DNA of 64,000 bases from JAFEDN01 sp963832945. GTDB lineage: Bacteria; Pseudomonadota; Gammaproteobacteria; Coxiellales; Coxiellaceae. The position numbers and the translations under genes are program-made. The stretch covers positions 248,001-312,000 of the forward strand of contig CAWHVV010000007.1 in NCBI GenBank assembly GCA_963832945.1. The letters are read 5' to 3'. The notes under the pieces are model-generated. The model ran no database searches and was not told where the DNA came from. It was given only the letters and a program-made list of their open reading frames with translations. Below, one piece after another: positions 54,826 through 62,221 of this stretch. Position 1 is the first letter of the stretch, and every line of letters begins with the position of its first letter.

Positions 54826-56496
54826 TTATTCCTGTGTTTCGTCGCCTTCTTTATTTTTCATTTGTTCTTTAAGCAAATCGCCCAAAGTGGTTTTGGTGGA
54901 TTCCACGCCTAAAGAACTTTTGGTCGCCGGTTTCGATTGGGTCGCTTTATGCGATACCTGCAAGTTGGCGATTTTTGCGGTCAATATTAATCACTTTAAC
55001 GTCAATTTTGTCGCCTTCTTTCAGTTCTTCGCGTAAATCTTCGGTTCTTTGATGGCTATATTCACTAATCCGCAGCTGCCCGAAAACTTGATCTGCGAGT
55101 TGAACAGTAGCGCGTTTGCCCTCGACACTGGTGACAATGGCCGCAAAAGTGTCATTTTTATCGCGGCCTATCCATAAACTCGGTCACCGGATCTTCTTCC
55201 AGTTGCCGAATGCTTAAGGAAATACGTTCGCGGTCTGGGTCAATACCTAAAATAACTGCTTCCACTTCTTCACCCTTGCTGTATTTGCGAACCGCTTGAT
55301 CGCCCGGCTCGTTCCAGGAAATATCGGACAAGTGGATGAGACCATCAATATCACCTTCCAAGCCGACAAAAATACCGAAATCGGTGATGGAACGAATTTT
55401 ACCTTTGATTTTCTCGCCTTTTTGGTGTTTTTCAGAAAACTCCTGCCAGGGATTCGGCTTGCACTGCTTGATGCCTAAGGAAATGCGGCGGCGGTCTTCA
55501 TCCACTTCCAGAACCATGACTTCCACTTCATCGCCTAATTGCACGACTTTGCTGGGATGGATATTTTTGTTGGTCCAATCCATTTCGGTCATGTGCACCA
55601 AGCCTTCTACGCCTTCTTCCAATTCTACAAAGCAGCCGTAATCAGTAATGTTGCTGACCGCGCCAAATACCCGCGACGATTTCGGGTAACGGCGAGAAAT
55701 ATTGCGCCATGGATCTTCCATGAATTGTTTCATGCCTAAGGAAATACGATTCTTTTCCCGGTCAAATTTAAGAATTTTAACGCGATGCTCTTCCCCTACT
55801 TTGAGGACTTCGCCGGGATGTTTGACACGCTTCCAGGAAATATCGGTGACGTGCAACAAGCCATCGATGCCGCCCAAATCCAGGAACGCGCCGTAATCGG
55901 TAATATTTTTGACGATACCAATCACTTCTTGGCCTTCCTGTAATTCGATCTAAGCGGGCTTCCCGTTCAGCGCTGGTTTCACGTTCGAGGATAGCGCGGC
56001 GCGACAACACAACGTTATTGCGCTTTTGATCCATTTTGATAATTTTAAATTCGAGGGTTTTACCTTCCAGATAGCCAGGGTCGCGCACGGGTTTTACATC
56101 AACCAATGAACCCGGTAAGAATGCGCGAACGGAATCAATTTCAACGGTAAAACCGCCTTTAACGCGTTCAATGATAGTGCCGCTGATCGGTTCGCCGGTT
56201 TCGTAGGATTTTTCCAGCTCCAGCCAGGTTCTGGCGCGGCGGGCTTTTTCACGGGATAATCGGGTTTCGCCGAAACCATTTTCAACAGTTTCGATAACGA
56301 CATCGATGACATCACCCACGGAGAGTTGTTCATCGGTAAATTCAGTAGCTGAAATAATCGCGTCGGACTTTAAACCGGCATTAACCACGACTTGACCCGG
56401 AGTTAATGCAATAATTTTCGCTTTAACCAGAGTGCCAGGACGCAAATCAAGCCTGGCGATACTTTCTTCAAATAATTCGGCAAAATTTTCTTTCAT
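54826..56496 (-). pseudogene. rpsA: 30S ribosomal protein S1, three +1 frameshifts
   Basis: S1 is the large mRNA-binding ribosomal protein. From the ATG at 56496 (MKENFAELFEE, AAGG Shine-Dalgarno) to the stop at 54826 all six S1 repeats can be read (for example IVKNITDYGAFLDLGG, ISDFGIFVGLEG). They lie in shifting frames: one extra A near 55943, one extra C near 55167 and one extra T near 54963 (minus-strand bases). Removing exactly three bases gives 555 residues, against 557 in E. coli. The two internal stops lie far past the first shift and close to the second. It is the normal chromosomal copy by context (cmk-rpsA-lapA-lapB-pyrF), so loss of function would be remarkable; sequence error is possible. 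Confidence 0.88.
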
Positions 56497-56632
56497 ATAG
56501 ACCTTTTTATTGAAACCATGTTTTATCAGATTAAACATGGGTTAGTTAATATTCAAACCTCTTGCGGACCAAAGAGGCTTCCCCAGAAACGCTAAAGGTT
56601 AACATTTATTCAGGAAACATTCAATATGTAGG

Positions 56633-56643
56633 GTTAAGCGAGA
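56633..56643. repeat. Left copy of the 11-bp direct repeat flanking the foldback element
   Basis: GTTAAGCGAGA is repeated exactly at 57729-57739. At the right it holds the cmk stop codon. Target-site duplication is the simplest reading. Confidence 0.8.
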
Positions 56644-57728
56644 CAGGGCTGTCCCGAGTTTTTTTATATTTTAATCATTGCCATGTATATGTGAAAATAT
56701 GTAGAGAGATAACTATATTGATTTAAACCCCCTCCGCGGTATTCCCGGCATCCGCCCAAAGGCTCGCAGGATCTTCACTGCGGGTCCTGTCAGACTCCAC
56801 TCAGGCCCCGTGCTCGTTACGCGTAATAGCAGGCGCATAGCACGGTTAGAGAGATTGTGCCGTGGAGCTATTCAGGGCGCATGAGTGGAGCCGGTCCGCT
56901 TCACTGCGCGCGCGGCCTGAGTTCCGTCTGCCACCCGCGCTCATTGCGAATGGGCGGATGGCCGGGAATACCGCTATGTGCCCCGTCGAAGTTTTCCTCA
57001 GGAACGCATCCATGAAATCAGAGGCGAATCATCCCGCTATCCCAAACCAAAGTAGGGAAATTCAGGTAATGAATATAAGGTTTTACCCTTTAACAAGTGC
57101 CTTGTATAAAATCGTATCTATGACTCCAAAATAGGTAGTGACGACAATATGGTAAAATTGATTCAATGTGCAACTTAAGAAGGAGATACAGTCAGGTTAT
57201 GGTTTATAAGGAATTATACAGATGAATTTTGGCTTTTTGTTTTTTTTGGGATCATAGATATGATTTACATGAGGCGCTTGTTAAAGGGTAAAACCTTATA
57301 TTCGTTACTGAATTGCCTACTTTGGTTTGGGATAGCGGGGATGATTGGCCTCTGATTTCATGGATGTGTTCCTGAGGAAAATTTTGACGGGGCACATAGC
57401 GGTATTCCCGGCCATCCGCCCATTCGCAATGAGCGCGGGTGGCAGACGGAACTCAGGCCGCGCGCGCAGTGAAGCGGACCGGCTCCACTCAAGCGCCCTG
57501 AATAGTTTCACTGCACAATCTCTCTAACCGTGCTATGCGCCTGCTATTACGCGTAACGAGCACGGGGCCTGAGTGGAGTCTGACAGGACCCGCAGTGAAG
57601 ATCCTGCGAGCCTTTGGGCGGATGCCGGGAATACCGCGGAGGTGGTTTAAATCAATATAGTTATCTCTCTACATATTTTCACATACACATGGCAATGATT
57701 AAAATATAAAAAAACTCGAGACAGCCTT
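56644..57728. mobile_element. Foldback element with about 485-bp inverted arms between cmk and rpsA
   Basis: The outer arms (about 56647-57131 and 57237-57726) are nearly identical inverted copies around roughly 105 unique bases. They share CTCGAGTTTTTTTAT-like ends, TTTAAATCAATATAGTTATC, CCGCGGTATTCCCGGC, GAGCACGGGGCCTGAGTGG and GTTTTACCCTTTAACAAG. Within each arm a further imperfect inverted repeat pairs GCGGTATTCCCGGC-ATCCGCCC with its complement near AATGAGCGCGGGTGGC. Short frames inside the arms exist in both copies but have no family likeness, so I take the element as non-coding. It adds about 1.1 kb between two genes normally co-transcribed. Confidence 0.88.
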
Positions 57729-57739
57729 GTTAAGCGAGA
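57729..57739. repeat. Right copy of the 11-bp direct repeat flanking the foldback element
   Basis: GTTAAGCGAGA is identical to 56633-56643. Bases 57730-57732 are the cmk stop codon on the minus strand, so the insertion landed at the gene's end and rebuilt it. Confidence 0.8.
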
Positions 57740-58408
57740 TGTGCCAGCACTTTTTCCAGAACAGCGGATATACTCAGATCACTGGTGTCGATAATAATGG
57801 CGTCACCAGCCGCCTGTAAGGGGGCGACGGCACGCTCACGATCGCGTTTATCACGGATCAACAAATCTTCACTGATCTGATTAAAATCGCAATGAATGCC
57901 TAATTTGATTAATTGTTCGTAACGGCGCTGTGCGCGCACGGGCCGGGCTGGCGGTGAGAAAAAATTTTAACTTCGCATCCGGAAAAACGATAGTACCCAT
58001 GTCACGCCCATCCGCTATTAAACCAGGAAGTTGGCGCAAATCGCGCTGTTTCTGCAGCAATGCGGCGCGGACAAAGGGTTTGGCGGAAATTTTCGAAGCC
58101 ATTTTCGCGCAGGCTTCGGTACGGATAGCCTGACTGACATCGTGTCCATCACAATTCATCTGCGCTGTCGAACCTTCGCTGTCCGCCGTAAAAGTAATTT
58201 TCAAACGATTTAATAAACCAGCCAACTCCTGATCATGCGTGGGCGGAATCTGATAATGCAGCACCGCCCAGGCCACAATACGATACAAAGCCCCACTATC
58301 CAGCCAGTGCCAATGCAGGTGATGCGCCAGCCGTTGAGCAATAGTACCTTTTCCACAGCCACTTGGGCCGTCAATCGTTATTACGGGAAGGTCAGCTTCT
58401 AAAAACAT
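57730..58408 (-). pseudogene. cmk: Cytidylate kinase, one +1 frameshift
   Basis: CMP kinase makes CDP/dCDP. The first frame (from the ATG at 58408, MFLEADLPVITIDGPSGCGKG) has the P-loop GPSGCGKG, LDSGALYR and ADGRDMGTIVFPDA. The last part (RAQRRYEQLIKLG to the end) is in another frame after one extra C in the CCC run near 57941. Removing it gives 225 residues, the family length. The gene precedes rpsA as usual. As cmk is important for growth, this could be a sequencing error. Confidence 0.85.
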
Positions 58409-58481
58409 GCCGACATTAAGCCAAAAAAAACTCATTTATGCAACTTAATTAGAGTATTTCATCACTTACCATTTAAAAAAC

Positions 58482-58507
58482 ATAAGGACTGGAATTGCCG
58501 CCCGGAA
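58482..58507. repeat. 26-bp direct repeat, copy 1
   Basis: ATAAGGACTGGAATTGCCGC followed by CCGGAA recurs exactly at 61236-61261, and its 3' half again near 62146-62158. It marks the edges of the tandem duplication of the F-box/ankyrin-like gene. Confidence 0.75.
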
Positions 58508-58568
58508 GTAGATCTTTTGTTACCGCTTTGTTACTATGCCCTGAAGTGTGAATTTTGAAAGGTCCCAT

Positions 58569-61136
58569 ATGCAGAAAAATACAAAAGAAAATGCGTCTAA
58601 TCCGGTTGTTGACTTTAAAACAAATCGTTTTCAACAGGTTCCTCAAGTTCTCTTTAACTTTTTTTTAGATTTTTTAGGTATTCGTGCTAATGCACTGTTG
58701 ATCTCAAGAATTTATTACGACTGGTCTCAAAGCTATTGGAAAAACAGAATCGCTTCTGATTTTGAAGTTATTCCGGATTATAAATCGCCACATTTGCTTA
58801 CGCCGTTCATCATTTATCGCCATCTCTCAATATTATCTAAAATGGATGAATATCGCATTGGGACAAGATGGGGAGACCCTTTGAATCCCGCTTACATTAA
58901 ATCTCAATTATCTCAGGAAGAGTTGGAAATTTACGGACCGGAAAAATCATTTAGCTGGGCTGTCCTTGTAGGCAATGGTCCATTAATAGCATGGCTCCTC
59001 GACCGGAACCGGGGAAGGGACCGGCAAAAACCTACCTGGGAATTTTTAACATATGTCATAAAAAAGCGATATCAGGAACTGACAAAATTATTAGTGATTT
59101 CGGCGGCCGATGAAAAATATTTATTGAATACCGCATTGCTCAATCGAGTCATTGCGCAGGGATATAAAGATTTGAGACAATTGATATTGCCAAAAGTTAT
59201 GCCCAATTCAGTCCAGGTACAGATAGTAAAAATACTCCTCGCTCACAAAATTCAACCGAATCGGGATACTCTCAATCATGCAGTCAAATCCCGCAATTTA
59301 AAGTTAGTCAAGCTGATTCTGCCTAAAGTTCAGCCGGATAAGGATATTTTAGATAGGGCCGCCAGGACAGGTTGTGTAGACATAGTGAAATTGATTATGA
59401 ACCAGGAGGAGATTGTTCCTGACGGCGAAACTTTAAAGGACGCGATTCTGTCAGGCAGTTTAGAATTAGCAAAGTTTATCCTGCAGTCTAACGAAGGTGG
59501 GATTCCTTTATCCTTACCCAGCAATGGGATGCTTGGCCTTTACCTCTCCCATCATAATCTTGGATATAAAGTTAGCCCGGCAGCCGTAATAAATTATTTG
59601 CTCGTGAACGGGAGAATTATTTTTGACGACGCAATTCTAAATGTCGCAGTTTTATCTGGCGATTTAGAATTAACCAAACTGATTCTGTCTAAAGACGTTA
59701 GGCCTAATGAGAACACTTTTTACCTAGCCGCCGGATCCGGCCGTGGAGACATGGTGGATTTGATGAGAAATTATGGACCTGTTCTTGACAGAGAAATTCT
59801 GCGAGGCGCGGCCAACTCCGGGAATTTAGAGTTGTTTAAACGGATTCTGTCTAAAGGCGTTAAACCTGATAATGTCACATTATTCGCAGCCATCCGTTCA
59901 TTCGACGAACAAATTTTGAAAACCGCGGCCTTATCAAGCCGTTTAGAGATAGTCAAACTGATTCTGTCTGAAGGCGTTACGCCTGATAGGAGCAATTTAT
60001 CCACCATCTTCAGTTCAAACCCTAACCCGGACCTGGTAAATTTAATCATAGACCGAGGAATGATTCCTGATTTGGAAGCCCTGAAGCACATAATATACAG
60101 ATTAGACGCTTTAGAGGCGGTAAAATTGATGAAAAAAATGATAGAAGAAAAAAACATGACCTTCAATATGGAAATCCTGAAACAACTCATAACTTCAGCA
60201 GCTGGATTTGGATACCATTACCGGCCACAACTCGTAGAATTTCTTCTGTCTAAATTCCAGCCGAAAGATCAGGATTTATTATCTTTCATTAATTTGATGA
60301 TGGAACGCTCAGTTCATTCAGCATTTATTGAAAATCAAATTCGCCTTTACTTTCCTCGCCTACAACTGGAGGCCTTCTCAATTCAGGAAATATTTACTTC
60401 AGCTACCCGATATCGATATCCACGGATTATTGAACTCATGATGGATATAAACCAGACCCTTCAACCTGTCTGTTTCACAGAAAATATACTTAACCAGATC
60501 GCTGGAATGGGCGAGGAATCCCTCGTGCAATCTGTTTTAGAGAGTAAACTTCAACCTGACATTTATACGATTACTTCGGCGATAAATTCTGGAAACCGGC
60601 GACTTACTAAATGGTTAATTCAAATTTGTCTGCAAAATTATTCTGAAAATGATTTCTCTAATTTAGTCGAATACGGACTGGCCCCTCATGTTATTGACAA
60701 AAATATGTTTTGGTTGATGCAGTGGATGATGAGTTTTCCAGGAGAATACATCGTATCAAGAGAGATATTCCTGTTACCGGCGCTCGCAGCGGGCTATCAG
60801 GATATGGTGATGTGGCTGACCGCTGAAGAACGGGGACCAAAAAGGGTGAAACTGAACAATGACCATCTTGGAATGGCTGGATTATTCAGTCGCAATTCAG
60901 AGTTCATCATTTGGCTAAAGAAGCAGTTGAGTTCTTCCGGTTTGTTCTTATCCTTCAGTTTATTCGTTAATATCGCATCTTTCCTGGTTAAATCCGAACA
61001 ATCAACACTGGCCAGGACTTCAAAAAAAGCCTACAAATGGTGCAATGACTTCCAGGGTATGCTAACACTTACCGCACCGCGGGCAGCTGATTCCTCAAAT
61101 ACTTCGACTGCCCGCGTTGCAGCCGGGCGGCTATAA
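58569..61136 (+). CDS. F-box-like / ankyrin-like repeat protein, tandem copy 1, candidate effector
   Basis: The 855-residue protein starts at the ATG at 58569 with GAAAGG upstream. Residues about 24-65 (VPQVLFNFFLDFLG, LLISRIYYDWS, YWKNRIASDF) match an F-box pattern. Then follow about fifteen degenerate 28-33-residue repeats of the form LxxAxxSGNLELxKLILSKGVxPD, ankyrin-like and resembling those of giant viruses and amoeba-associated bacteria. Near the C-terminus (about 795-830) LFVNIASFLVKSEQSTLARTS and AYKWCND give a second F-box-like segment. F-box plus ankyrin is the architecture of Legionella AnkB, which recruits host SCF ubiquitin ligase. The same role here is inference. Confidence 0.75.
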   Translation: MQKNTKENASNPVVDFKTNRFQQVPQVLFNFFLDFLGIRANALLISRIYYDWSQSYWKNRIASDFEVIPDYKSPHLLTPFIIYRHLSILSKMDEYRIGTRWGDPLNPAYIKSQLSQEELEIYGPEKSFSWAVLVGNGPLIAWLLDRNRGRDRQKPTWEFLTYVIKKRYQELTKLLVISAADEKYLLNTALLNRVIAQGYKDLRQLILPKVMPNSVQVQIVKILLAHKIQPNRDTLNHAVKSRNLKLVKLILPKVQPDKDILDRAARTGCVDIVKLIMNQEEIVPDGETLKDAILSGSLELAKFILQSNEGGIPLSLPSNGMLGLYLSHHNLGYKVSPAAVINYLLVNGRIIFDDAILNVAVLSGDLELTKLILSKDVRPNENTFYLAAGSGRGDMVDLMRNYGPVLDREILRGAANSGNLELFKRILSKGVKPDNVTLFAAIRSFDEQILKTAALSSRLEIVKLILSEGVTPDRSNLSTIFSSNPNPDLVNLIIDRGMIPDLEALKHIIYRLDALEAVKLMKKMIEEKNMTFNMEILKQLITSAAGFGYHYRPQLVEFLLSKFQPKDQDLLSFINLMMERSVHSAFIENQIRLYFPRLQLEAFSIQEIFTSATRYRYPRIIELMMDINQTLQPVCFTENILNQIAGMGEESLVQSVLESKLQPDIYTITSAINSGNRRLTKWLIQICLQNYSENDFSNLVEYGLAPHVIDKNMFWLMQWMMSFPGEYIVSREIFLLPALAAGYQDMVMWLTAEERGPKRVKLNNDHLGMAGLFSRNSEFIIWLKKQLSSSGLFLSFSLFVNIASFLVKSEQSTLARTSKKAYKWCNDFQGMLTLTAPRAADSSNTSTARVAAGRL

Positions 61137-61235
61137 TGCCTTAGGATAATTTTTCAGTCAGCTCGGGAACAGGGTGAATAGAACTGAGTTGGATAGATTT
61201 ATATACCGTATTCAACGCCTGCGTTAAAGTGGGCA

Positions 61236-61261
61236 ATAAGGACTGGAATTGCCGCCCGGAA
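61236..61261. repeat. 26-bp direct repeat, copy 2
   Basis: Identical to 58482-58507. It lies between tandem copy 1 and the small ORFs, where no promoter for a large gene follows, so it is likely a recombination scar. Confidence 0.7.
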
Positions 61262-61298
61262 CTTAGGCTTTTTCACTTTTTCATTTTCATTTTTTCAC

Positions 61299-61682
61299 TT
61301 GACAACATATTGTTTAGGCATACGGTTTCTTGAAGAAAACCCTGAATCGCTTCAGCATCTACAACAACTCCTTGCGCAACCTACCGAGAAACGCACCGAA
61401 TTAGCACTGATATTTCCAGAAGGTAAAAAATTAATAGACGACATGAAAGCGCCAGATATTGACTTCTCCCGTCTCACTAATGATCAGTTATCCTCCCTGA
61501 TAATGGATTCTCGGGAGGTAAAAAAAATCTATCGTGAGTATAAAGCACTGGTTCCGTTGCGTGCAATCAGAGAGAATACATCGGATATTCATAGAATAAT
61601 TGCAGGTAGCAGAGCATCTCGGTATGGGTTAAAGGCCCTCTTCTTTTTATCTAGTGGCCTTGGTATTTCCCCGAGGGTATGA
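61299..61682 (+). CDS. Hypothetical protein fragment
   Basis: A 127-residue frame begins at TTG and is unrecognised. Its Lys/Arg/Glu-rich helical body (LTNDQLSSLIMDSREVKKIY) ends in a hydrophobic stretch (LKALFFLSSGLGI). Codon use looks coding but there is no good start site. It may be the 5' part of a gene continued in the next frame. Confidence 0.4.
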   Translation: MTTYCLGIRFLEENPESLQHLQQLLAQPTEKRTELALIFPEGKKLIDDMKAPDIDFSRLTNDQLSSLIMDSREVKKIYREYKALVPLRAIRENTSDIHRIIAGSRASRYGLKALFFLSSGLGISPRV

Positions 61683-61691
61683 GAGGAGATA

Positions 61692-62033
61692 GTGAGGATA
61701 CAGCTTCGTAAAATGAATTATATTCCTCCGATAAGTTTTACTGGGGGGATGATACTCATGACTGAGTCAATCCTAATTTTTTTTGTTCTGATGGGGTGCT
61801 ATAAGATCTCGACGAGGCTTTGTCAAAATTTTCCATCACTTGTTGATGAAGTGCTGGACATTATCTCTTTCCCTGTTCGAAAATATCGTAAATATAAATT
61901 TCCAGACACATTAGCAAGAGTTAATCAGTTTGAAGGAAAAGAAGTATTCTGGGCGTCGCTTCCTCGCCGGGAAAGCATGGATTCAAATTTATTACCGGAA
62001 CATGATTCAAAATTAAGGGCTGGCCACTCGTGA
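61692..62033 (+). CDS. Hypothetical membrane-associated protein fragment
   Basis: The 113-residue frame starts at a GTG with GAGGAG just upstream (61681-61688). It has hydrophobic segments (ISFTGGMILMTESILIFFVLMG) and a basic second half. Together with the preceding frame it could be one gene split by an indel, since the hydrophobic end of the first and start of the second would form a helical pair. The function is unknown. Confidence 0.4.
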   Translation: MRIQLRKMNYIPPISFTGGMILMTESILIFFVLMGCYKISTRLCQNFPSLVDEVLDIISFPVRKYRKYKFPDTLARVNQFEGKEVFWASLPRRESMDSNLLPEHDSKLRAGHS

Positions 62034-62221
62034 CGAAAAATTTTTATTGAGAAGCATAATCCTACTTTTGCTATGTGTTTATAATTATGATTCTGAATTC
62101 CTTATATCGCTATTTTCTTAGGCCTTTTCACTTAGGCATTTTTCAATGCCGCCCGGAAATATTGATCTTTGGTTACCGCTTTGTTACTATGCCGCGAAGT
62201 GTAAATTTTGAAAGGTCCAAT

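Noticed and set aside
55158..56496. Programmed frameshifting in rpsA
   Set aside because: The sites lack known slippery sequence plus stop-codon layouts, differ from one another, and no S1 gene is known to use frameshifting; error or mutation is simpler.
56862..57511. Two similar short frames (about 64-90 residues) in the foldback arms
   Set aside because: They are the same sequence read from both arms, have no ribosome-binding site or family likeness, and follow from the inverted repeat itself.
58441..58460. CTTAAT half-site upstream of the F-box/ankyrin gene as a PmrA box
   Set aside because: Only one half matches and there is no second TTAAT at the right spacing.
61137..61235. Minus-strand reading ending in a plausible protein tail (PVPELTEKLS, stop)
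   Set aside because: About 30 codons with no recognisable family; too short to call a gene remnant.
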